Source of the DNA: Bacillota bacterium
GTDB taxonomy: Bacteria; Bacillota; Dethiobacteria; DTU022
NCBI GenBank assembly: GCA_012727685.1
Contig: JAAYGO010000062.1
Location: forward strand, 1 to 5,249
Direction: 5' to 3'
Length of the DNA: 5,249 nt
The translations under genes and the position numbers were made by a program. The notes beneath the pieces were generated by a model. The model saw nothing but the letters and a program-made list of their open reading frames with translations. It was not told the DNA's origin and searched no databases. Shown here piece after piece: positions 1-4,961 of this stretch; the first letter of the stretch is position 1, and each line of letters starts with the position of its first letter.

Positions 1-1151
1 ATCTTGCCGCCGCGCCGGTAAACCCGGGGCACCCGCCGCGCCAGCAAGACCATGTATTCATAATTGATAAAGCCGCAGATCAGCTCCGACAGTTCTTCGA
101 TGCTGATCTCCTCTTCGCCCTGCCTCCCCAGGAGCACGGCCTCGTCCCCGATCTTGACCTCCCCGGGGACGTTACTCACGTCGATCATGCACTGGTCCAT
201 GCAGATCGTTCCGATCACCGGCGCCCGCCGGCCGTTTACCAGCACCGCCGCCTTGTTGCTGAGCAGCCGGCTATAGCCGTCCCCGTAACCCAGGGGCAGG
301 GTGGCCACAATGGTATCCTTCCTGGTGGTAAAGAGACCGCCGTAGCTGATATTGCGGCCGGGGCCGACCTTCTTGACGAAGCCGATCCGCGCTTTTAAAG
401 AGAGCACCGGCTGCACGGGAAGGAGATTCTGCAGGTAGGGATAGCTGCAGCCGTAGAGAATGATCCCCGCCCGGACCATGTTCAGGTGCATCTCCGGGTA
501 ATTGATCAGCCCCAGGCTGTTGCAAACGTGCTGCAGGGGAATGAATAAGCCCTTTCGCTCCAGGGTGGCCACAAAGCGGCGGAATTCGCGAAACTGCCGC
601 CCGGTGAAGGCAGCCCCCTCGCCCCCCCGCTCATTGGTAAAGGGGCAGTGCGTGTAGATGCCTTCCACTTCCAGCCCGGGCAGCGCGGCAATGGTGCGCA
701 CGGCCCGGATCGATTCGCCGGTGGGCGGGAAACCGAGGCGCCCCATTCCCGTGTCGAGCTTGATATGAATGCGGGCCCTCCGGTTCAACCTTTCCGCCGC
801 GGCGGAAAGGGCCTCCGCCTGCTCCACGCAGTAAACGGTTTGCGCCAGGTCGTTCTCTACCAGCAGCTCCGAATACTCAAAAGGCGTGTAGCCGAACACG
901 AGGATGGGCAACTCCACGCCGCTCTTCCGGAGCTGCAACCCCTCATCGAAGATCCCGACGCCGAGCCTGCTGATCCCGTTTTCAAGGAGCGTCTCCATGA
1001 TCCCGGCGCAGCCAATCCCGTAGGCATCGGCCTTGACCACGGCCATAATTTCAACGCCCTCGCCGACGTAATCCCTGATCTGCCGGATATTGCCGGCGAG
1101 GCGATCCAGATCTATTTCAGCCCAAAAGGGCCTTAAAGCGATGCTGCACAA
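1..1151 (-). CDS. alr: Alanine racemase family protein (fold-type III PLP), 3' end cut by window edge
   Basis: Probably interconverts L- and D-alanine in the cytoplasm to supply D-Ala for peptidoglycan. The visible 383 codons are close to full family length (about 370-390), so only a few C-terminal residues should be missing. In order: RPFWAEIDL near the N-terminus; PLP lysine K40 in AVVKADAYG; HIKLDTGMGRLGF with R138; CNS and NMVRAGI, the PLP-site Asn and Arg regions; catalytic Y270 in ISYGG; LPLGYGDGYSR; CMD at 317-319; and RRVPRVY at the end. TTG at 1151 is chosen because it is the only usual start codon between the in-frame stop at 1194-1196 and the conserved N-terminus, and it lies 9 nt after AAGGAGG. 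Odd points: KADAYGIG lacks the usual His after YG, and THCPFTNERGG replaces the more common THF-type segment. Racemisation of another small amino acid is therefore possible. It is transcribed divergently from the CoA ligase operon. Confidence 0.93.
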   Translation of the reverse strand, partial: MCSIALRPFWAEIDLDRLAGNIRQIRDYVGEGVEIMAVVKADAYGIGCAGIMETLLENGISRLGVGIFDEGLQLRKSGVELPILVFGYTPFEYSELLVENDLAQTVYCVEQAEALSAAAERLNRRARIHIKLDTGMGRLGFPPTGESIRAVRTIAALPGLEVEGIYTHCPFTNERGGEGAAFTGRQFREFRRFVATLERKGLFIPLQHVCNSLGLINYPEMHLNMVRAGIILYGCSYPYLQNLLPVQPVLSLKARIGFVKKVGPGRNISYGGLFTTRKDTIVATLPLGYGDGYSRLLSNKAAVLVNGRRAPVIGTICMDQCMIDVSNVPGEVKIGDEAVLLGRQGEEEISIEELSELICGFINYEYMVLLARRVPRVYRRGGK

Positions 1152-1160
1152 AAGCTCTTC

Positions 1161-1167
1161 CCTCCTT
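1161..1167 (-). promoter_or_regulatory. Strong Shine-Dalgarno for the racemase, supports TTG start
   Basis: On the minus strand the sequence reads AAGGAGG, a perfect anti-16S match, followed by 9 nt and then TTG at 1151. No ATG or GTG lies in frame between the upstream stop at 1194-1196 and the conserved RPFWAEIDL. A strong binding site combined with a weak start codon is common in Gram-positive bacteria. Confidence 0.85.
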
Positions 1168-1272
1168 AAAAAGACTCCCGGCGAGCCCTGAAGTCACGGC
1201 TGGAAAAATCGGGACACGGCCGCCAGCGCTTCTAGCGGCCTTAAAAAGGCTTAATCCCGGGACTTCGCCATT

Positions 1273-1305
1273 AACAGCATATTCACGCCGTGCTGTTTTT
1301 GTTTG
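1273..1305. promoter_or_regulatory. Inverted repeat with T-rich tail in divergent region (operator or leader terminator)
   Basis: AACAGCA (1273-1279) and TGCTGTT (1291-1297) are perfect 7-base inverted arms separated by 11 bases, followed on the plus strand by TTTGTTTG (1298-1305). As DNA this is a dyad of a size that could bind a dimeric regulator midway between the two divergent genes. As plus-strand RNA it would be a modest hairpin with a T-rich tail, like an intrinsic terminator or attenuator in a leader. No plus-strand gene ends upstream in the window, so a plain gene terminator is not expected here. The structure is seen; the role is inferred. Confidence 0.4.
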
Positions 1306-1358
1306 TCCGCTCCGCAAGATGCTCAAAGGCTCCGGCGCCTGCACGCAGAGCAAACAAA
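1298..1358. repeat. Long-range inverted repeat enclosing a near-palindrome
   Basis: TTTGTTTG at 1298-1305 is the exact reverse complement of CAAACAAA at 1351-1358, 45 nt apart. Between them, 1327-1340 (AGGCTCCGGCGCCT) is a 14-base palindrome with one mismatched pair. The left arm is shared with the T-rich tail of the preceding dyad, so two alternative plus-strand RNA folds are possible: a hairpin plus U-rich tail, or the tail sequestered by pairing with 1351-1358. That is the geometry of an attenuator, but I recognise no riboswitch or T-box consensus. Confidence 0.35.
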
Positions 1359-1375
1359 CCGGGGCTGGCCATGAA

Positions 1376-1403
1376 CTGACCGCCGCGCCGGCACATATAT
1401 TAA
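1376..1403 (+). promoter_or_regulatory. Candidate promoter for the CoA ligase operon (weak)
   Basis: CTGACC (1376-1381) matches TTGACA at four of six positions. TATTAA (1398-1403) matches TATAAT at four of six, with a 16-base spacer. The local AT-rich stretch, with an A8 run at 1408-1415, stands out from the GC-rich surroundings. Transcription would begin near 1410 and leave a short leader before ATG 1445. An upstream promoter before the dyads at 1273-1358 is equally possible and would place those dyads in the leader. Confidence 0.3.
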
Positions 1404-1444
1404 AAGTAAAAAAAACCGTCAGGCGAAGAAAGGAAGAAGCTGCC

Positions 1445-3019
1445 ATGCACCTGGCTACAGCCCTGGAGCTGGCCGCGCACCGCTACCCGGCGGCACCGGC
1501 GCTGATCACCCCCGGCGCAAGCTTCAGCTACGCGCAATGGAACCGGCGGGTTAACTCCGTGGCCCGGGCGCTGCTGCAGGCCGGCCTTCAGCCCGGCGAG
1601 CGCATCGCCATCTGCACGGCCAACATTGAAGCGGCCGCCACGACCTATTTTGCCGCCCATAAGGCCGGCCTCGCCTGCGTCCTCTTAAACGCCCGCTGGA
1701 AAGAGCAGGAGCTGCTCCCGGCCATGGAGGAAGCGGCGGTCAAAGCGATCCTTTTCGATCAAACCACCAAAACCGAAGTTGCCGCTGCACTCCGGCTCTC
1801 TGACCGGGCGATCGTGCCCATTGAAGCGGGGGCAAGCCATCGCAAGGGTAGGGAGGTGGAAAATGGATTAATCTTCGAAGAGATGGCCGCCCGCCCCACG
1901 GAGGCGGTACCGCCGGTGCCGCGGGACGATGGCGCCGAGGCTACCGTACTTTATACCTCCGGGACCACGGGCAGCCCCAAGGGTGTCGCCCGGAGCTGCC
2001 GCAGCGATTATTACGCCGCCATGGCCCTGATCCTCGAACAGCGCTGGGAACGTTTTGAACGATTTCTCCTGGTGATGCCGCTCTTTCATACCATGGGCCT
2101 ACATACCCTGATCAGCATGGTGCTGCTCAACGGGACCGCCTTCCTGCTCCCCCGGGTGGACCCGGAAGCATGCCTCCACCTGGTTGCCGCCGGCGGAATC
2201 ACCGCCCTCTACCTGGTGCCGACCATCTTCCACGATCTCGTGGCCGCCGCCGCGGCGGCAAGCCGGGAGCCCCTCCCCGTGCGCAAGCTCGCCTTCGCCG
2301 GCGCGCCCATGTCCCCCCGCCTGATGGCCGGCTGCCGGGAGCTGTTTCAGCCGGAGGTTTTTGTCAACCAGTACGGCTGCACCGAGATGCTGGCCATTAC
2401 CGTCAACTCCCGCCTGGAGCTCAACCCCCACTCGGTGGGCCGGCCCGCCCTCCACAGCCGCATCCGCATCGCCTCCCCCGCGCAAGGAGGACAGGGAGAG
2501 GCGGCGGAAGGGGAAACGGGCGAAATCCTCGTCGATGCCTCCCTGCCCCAGTCTTTTTTGGGCTATCTCAACAACCCGGCTGCCACCGGGCGGGCGGTAC
2601 GCGAGGGCTGGTATCATACCGGCGACCTCGGCTACTTCGATGACCGGGGGGAGCTCTGCCTGGCGGGCCGGGTCGACGACATGATCATCAGCGGCGGGGA
2701 AAACATCTACCCGGGAGAGGTGGAGCGAATCCTGCTCGCGCACCCGCAGGTAAAGGAGGCGGCGGTGATCGGCATCCCTCACCCGCGCCTCGGCCAGGCG
2801 GTGGCCGCTTTTATCGTCCCCGGCACCCCGGCCCCCACGCCCGGCGAACTGGAGCGTCACTGCCGGGAGAGCCCACAACTAGCCCGCTACAAGCGGCCGT
2901 GCTGCTTTTTTTTCATCCCCTCCCTTCCCAAATCAGCAGCGGGGAAGGTCCTTTACAAGCTATTACGCGAGGAAGCAAGGCAGCGGGCAAACGGCCTCCC
3001 TGCTTCTTCAACTACTTAA
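1445..3019 (+). CDS. AMP-dependent acyl/aryl-CoA ligase (adenylate-forming superfamily, CBL-like)
   Basis: Predicted cytoplasmic ligase that activates a carboxylic acid with ATP to an acyl-adenylate and then to the CoA thioester. The 524-residue length is normal, and all core motifs are present: phosphate-binding YTSGTTGSPKG (170-180), YGCTE (310-314), YHTGD (390-394), the hinge and A8 region GRVDD...SGGENIYP (408-423), and the C-terminal catalytic Lys K501 in PKSAAGK. From memory, several segments (LNARWKEQEL, FAGAPMSPRLM, FLGYLNNPAAT, RVDDMIISGGENI) resemble 4-chlorobenzoate:CoA ligase, so an aromatic or medium-chain acid is a reasonable guess; the substrate is not provable here. ATG 1445 is chosen because AAAGGAAG lies 8 nt upstream and homology begins at HLATALELAAHRYP. 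An in-frame ATG at 1319 would add 42 unsupported residues. First gene of a probable operon; its stop precedes the aminotransferase ATG by 15 nt. A T8 run at 2906-2913 encodes part of FFF. Confidence 0.93.
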   Translation: MHLATALELAAHRYPAAPALITPGASFSYAQWNRRVNSVARALLQAGLQPGERIAICTANIEAAATTYFAAHKAGLACVLLNARWKEQELLPAMEEAAVKAILFDQTTKTEVAAALRLSDRAIVPIEAGASHRKGREVENGLIFEEMAARPTEAVPPVPRDDGAEATVLYTSGTTGSPKGVARSCRSDYYAAMALILEQRWERFERFLLVMPLFHTMGLHTLISMVLLNGTAFLLPRVDPEACLHLVAAGGITALYLVPTIFHDLVAAAAAASREPLPVRKLAFAGAPMSPRLMAGCRELFQPEVFVNQYGCTEMLAITVNSRLELNPHSVGRPALHSRIRIASPAQGGQGEAAEGETGEILVDASLPQSFLGYLNNPAATGRAVREGWYHTGDLGYFDDRGELCLAGRVDDMIISGGENIYPGEVERILLAHPQVKEAAVIGIPHPRLGQAVAAFIVPGTPAPTPGELERHCRESPQLARYKRPCCFFFIPSLPKSAAGKVLYKLLREEARQRANGLPASSTT

Positions 3020-3020
3020 G

Positions 3021-3025
3021 TGGAG
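3021..3025 (+). promoter_or_regulatory. Ribosome binding site deciding the aminotransferase start
   Basis: TGGAG at 3021-3025 lies 9 nt before ATG 3035. The competing in-frame GTG at 3020, directly after the ligase stop codon, has no Shine-Dalgarno upstream and itself overlaps this site. The ATG is therefore preferred, which shortens the protein by five residues. Confidence 0.6.
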
Positions 3026-3034
3026 CTGAAAAGA

Positions 3035-4189
3035 ATGTATATCGATCGCTTTGCCCATTTTGAGCTGCCGCCCCAGTGGTCGACCATGCGGGAGGCGGCT
3101 CGACTGGAAAAAGAAGGAATTAGGATTATCCACATGGAAAAGGGGGACTATATCTCCCCCGAATTCAAGCCGCCCCCGGAAGCCATGGAGGCCATGGCCG
3201 CTTCCCTGAAACAGGGCTATGTGCGCTATTCGCCGGGCCCCGGGATCTGGCCGCTGCGGGAAGCCCTGGCCTTGGAAATGACCCGCCGGGGGCGGCCCAC
3301 TTACCCGGAAGAGATCATCATCACCCCGGGGGCTAAATATGGCATCGCCGCCACCTTTTTGCTCTTCCTGGACCAGGGCGATGAAGTGATCATGCCCAAC
3401 CCCGGCTACCCGCCGGATGAATTCTGGGCGCGCTACTTGAAGGCCACCATCAAGTATTCCCGCTTTCGGGACCCGCGCCACCTGGACGTGGATCACCTGG
3501 CCGCCCAGATCACGCCGCGCACGAAACTGGTGGTGATCAATACGCCGCAGCGGCCCAACGGGCAGATCGTGGAAAATACCGATGAAATTGCGGCCATGCT
3601 GGAGCATTTCCCCCATGTGCTGATCGTCTCCGATGAGATCTTCTCCCGCCTGGTATATCCCCCTCACCAGCACAAATCGCTGGGCAGCCATCCGGCGCTC
3701 AGGGAGCGCACGATCATCATCGATACTTTCTCCAAGTCCTTTGTCATGACCGGCCTGCGGATCGGGTGGGTTACGGCGCCGCTCCGCCTGGCGGAAAAAT
3801 ACGATATCCTCTTGCAAAATAGCTGCACCAATGTTTCCACTATTATCCAGGAAGCGGCACTGGCCGCCTTAAAAGCGCCTCCCGCCTACAGCCAAAAGCT
3901 GCTCGCCACCCTGCAGCGCAAGCGGGATCTCGCCTGGAACATCTTGAACAGCTCGCCGAACCTGGTCACCGATAATGCCCAGGGGACCTTCTACCTCTTC
4001 CCGAAGCTTCCCCCGGGGGTGGATGATCGTGAAACGGTGCAAAAACTGCTGCGCCGCGGCGTAGCCGTGGTCCCCGGTTCGGCCTTCGGCCCGGCGGGTG
4101 CCGGCTCAATCCGCTTGACTTTTTCCCTGGAGGATGAGCTGCTCCAGCAGGGCGTGGAGCGGATTGTGAAGATGTTCGCAGAAGACTAA
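3035..4189 (+). CDS. PLP-dependent aminotransferase, class I/II (fold type I), atypical active site
   Basis: A 384-residue protein of the aspartate aminotransferase superfamily. By family it would transfer an amino group between an amino acid and a 2-oxo acid. Landmarks: RYSPGPGIWPLREAL (the Tyr70 region), IITPGAKYGI (cofactor phosphate loop), NPGYPPDEFW, NTPQRPNG (169-176), D200 in SDEIF (pairs with the pyridine nitrogen), PLP lysine K234 in DTFSKSFVMTGLRIGW, R242, VPGSAFG, and R360 in IRLTF, equivalent to the carboxylate-binding Arg386. Oddities: the Asn of the usual N-x-P-x-N-P-T-G motif is Arg173, and the usual Tyr after DEI is Phe203. In aspartate aminotransferase these positions (Asn194, Tyr225) hold the PLP 3'-oxygen. 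The Lys, Asp and both Arg remain, so it is probably active but perhaps altered in substrate or reaction; a beta-lyase-like or decarboxylating activity cannot be excluded. Second gene of the operon, 15 nt after the ligase and 25 nt before the GNAT gene. Confidence 0.93.
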   Translation: MYIDRFAHFELPPQWSTMREAARLEKEGIRIIHMEKGDYISPEFKPPPEAMEAMAASLKQGYVRYSPGPGIWPLREALALEMTRRGRPTYPEEIIITPGAKYGIAATFLLFLDQGDEVIMPNPGYPPDEFWARYLKATIKYSRFRDPRHLDVDHLAAQITPRTKLVVINTPQRPNGQIVENTDEIAAMLEHFPHVLIVSDEIFSRLVYPPHQHKSLGSHPALRERTIIIDTFSKSFVMTGLRIGWVTAPLRLAEKYDILLQNSCTNVSTIIQEAALAALKAPPAYSQKLLATLQRKRDLAWNILNSSPNLVTDNAQGTFYLFPKLPPGVDDRETVQKLLRRGVAVVPGSAFGPAGAGSIRLTFSLEDELLQQGVERIVKMFAED

Positions 4190-4214
4190 AGCGCGGAAGC
4201 AGGGTGACGAGGGC

Positions 4215-4706
4215 ATGGCTGGCAAGCGGGAAAAAACAGCCGGGGACGGCCTCCCCAGGCAGGAAGGCCCCTACCGGTTTGACTGGCTAAAAAGGGAAGA
4301 CCTGCCGCAGGTCGCCCGCCTGGAAGCGGTTTTTTTCCCCGAACCGCTGGACCTGGAGAGCCTGCAGCGGCTCTGGGCGATGCCGATCACCTGTTACATA
4401 GGGGTTAAAAAAGACGAGCTGCTGGCCGGCTACATCGGCTTTCAGCTCTTCGGCCCCATGGCGCATACCATCAGCATGGGGGTACACCCGGAGCACCGCC
4501 GGGCAGGCCTGGCCACCCTGATCCAGGAAACGGCGGACCGGGTGGCCGCCAGCCGGGGGGCGCGCTGGTTTAGCGGGGAGGTAAGAGTTTCCAACACTGC
4601 CCAGTTAAAATTTCTCCTGGAGAAGCTGGGCTGGATTCAAATCGGCGTCTGCCCCCGCTTTTTTAAAAACGGCGAAGACGCAGTGGTGGTGTGGCACTGG
4701 CTGTAA
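4215..4706 (+). CDS. GNAT-family N-acyltransferase, RimI-like
   Basis: A 163-residue single-domain GNAT protein, which by family transfers an acyl group from CoA to an amine. The N-terminal 20 or so residues are charged and look like an extension before the first strand (YRFDWLKREDLPQVARLEAVFF). Acyl-CoA binding motif A is at about 85-112: HTISMGVHPEHRRAGLATLI, with R95-x-x-G98-x-A100 contacting the pyrophosphate. The C-terminal part (EVRVSN, LLEKLGW, GEDAVVVW) resembles RimI, the N-acetyltransferase of ribosomal protein S18. However, the place where RimI has its catalytic Tyr in a YY pair reads RFF (148-150), so a true RimI role is doubtful. Start ATG 4215 has only a weak site (AGGG at 4201-4204, 10 nt spacer). 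Last gene of the operon, which suggests a small-molecule amine linked to the two upstream enzymes; a protein substrate is the alternative. Confidence 0.85.
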   Translation: MAGKREKTAGDGLPRQEGPYRFDWLKREDLPQVARLEAVFFPEPLDLESLQRLWAMPITCYIGVKKDELLAGYIGFQLFGPMAHTISMGVHPEHRRAGLATLIQETADRVAASRGARWFSGEVRVSNTAQLKFLLEKLGWIQIGVCPRFFKNGEDAVVVWHWL

Positions 4707-4711
4707 AACTT

Positions 4712-4732
4712 GGAGGTCGGAGGCCGGAGGTC
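4712..4732 (+). repeat. Three tandem GGAGGYC heptamers after the GNAT stop
   Basis: GGAGGTC, GGAGGCC and GGAGGTC lie head to tail six bases after the GNAT stop codon. Each contains a Shine-Dalgarno-like GGAGG, yet no open reading frame with a start codon follows at a usable distance. From memory, similar GGAGGTC runs recur in intergenic regions of some Clostridia. The function is unknown. Confidence 0.6.
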
Positions 4733-4791
4733 AGAAGCCAGAGAAATTAACAATATAGCCTATTTTCAGCAGAAGTAGTGTAGGCTGGGAC

Positions 4792-4812
4792 CCTTGCCCT
4801 CCCCGGGCGAGG
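4792..4812. repeat. GC-rich hairpin downstream of the operon
   Basis: CCTTGCCC (4792-4799) pairs with GGGCGAGG (4805-4812) around a 5-base loop; seven pairs are Watson-Crick and one is G-T. Three more pairs (4789-4791 with 4814-4816) can form past a one-base bulge. No T-tract follows on either strand, so it is not a classic terminator. It may protect the 3' end of the operon mRNA. Confidence 0.45.
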
Positions 4813-4847
4813 TGTCACCATAAAGAATGGAAGTGCCCGCTTATAAT

Positions 4848-4888
4848 CCCCTTCCCCCCCTGGGGGAAGAGGGCCAGGGTGAGGGGGG
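4848..4888. repeat. REP-like palindromic intergenic repeat
   Basis: CTTCCCCC (4851-4858) pairs perfectly with GGGGGAAG (4862-4869) over a 3-base loop, followed by GAGGGCCAGGGTGAGGGG. The pattern of a C-rich/G-rich palindrome plus a CCCTCACCCTGGCCCTC-type tail (read on the minus strand) looks, from memory, like short dispersed repeats found between genes in many bacteria. No transposase or coding potential is present. Whether it is multicopy in this genome cannot be seen here. Confidence 0.5.
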
Positions 4889-4925
4889 CAGATTTAGGCT
4901 TTTCGGGATAGAGCAGTAAAAGATG

Positions 4926-4959
4926 AGTGGAGGAACAATAGCCCGTTCCTCCACTTTAT
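4926..4959. terminator. Bidirectional intrinsic terminator between convergent genes
   Basis: A perfect 11-bp stem, AGTGGAGGAAC (4926-4936) with GTTCCTCCACT (4945-4955), encloses an 8-base loop. On the plus strand the T-rich TTTAT follows; on the minus strand CATCTTTTA follows. It begins 6 nt after the LysM stop on the minus strand, so it most likely ends that transcript. It is also the best candidate to end the plus-strand operon, whose last stop is about 220 nt upstream. Confidence 0.8.
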
Positions 4960-4961
4960 CA

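Noticed and set aside
648..1136. Plus-strand open frame (162 codons) opposite the racemase
   Set aside because: The minus strand encodes a complete set of racemase motifs across the same bases, so this is a shadow.
1218..1250. GGCCGC/GCGGCC and GCCTT/AAGGC inverted repeats as a racemase regulator or terminator
   Set aside because: The stems are only 6 and 5 bp with no proper T-tract; in GC-rich DNA such short repeats are expected by chance.
1319..1444. In-frame ATG at 1319 extending the CoA ligase by 42 residues
   Set aside because: The extension has no family similarity, crosses the dyads and the promoter candidate, and lacks the good ribosome binding site that precedes ATG 1445.
1117..1446. 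Minus-strand open frame spanning the divergent intergenic region
   Set aside because: It overlaps the starts of both well-supported genes in other frames, and its protein shows no recognisable domain; it is a chance frame in GC-rich DNA.
2484..2490. AAGGAGG inside the CoA ligase as an internal translation start
   Set aside because: No start codon lies at a proper distance, and the site falls in a Gly/Glu-rich loop of the ligase (QGGQGEAAEGE).
2099..2878. Long minus-strand open frame (259 codons) inside the CoA ligase
   Set aside because: It lies antisense to conserved ligase motifs and is rich in Gly, Arg and Ala, as expected for a GC-rich shadow frame.
3008..3817. Long minus-strand open frame (269 codons) antisense to the aminotransferase
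   Set aside because: It has no recognisable motif, and the plus-strand frame carries every aminotransferase signature.
4842..4847. Perfect TATAAT on the plus strand as a promoter
   Set aside because: No -35 element lies 16-18 bases upstream, and no plus-strand gene follows before the convergent LysM gene.
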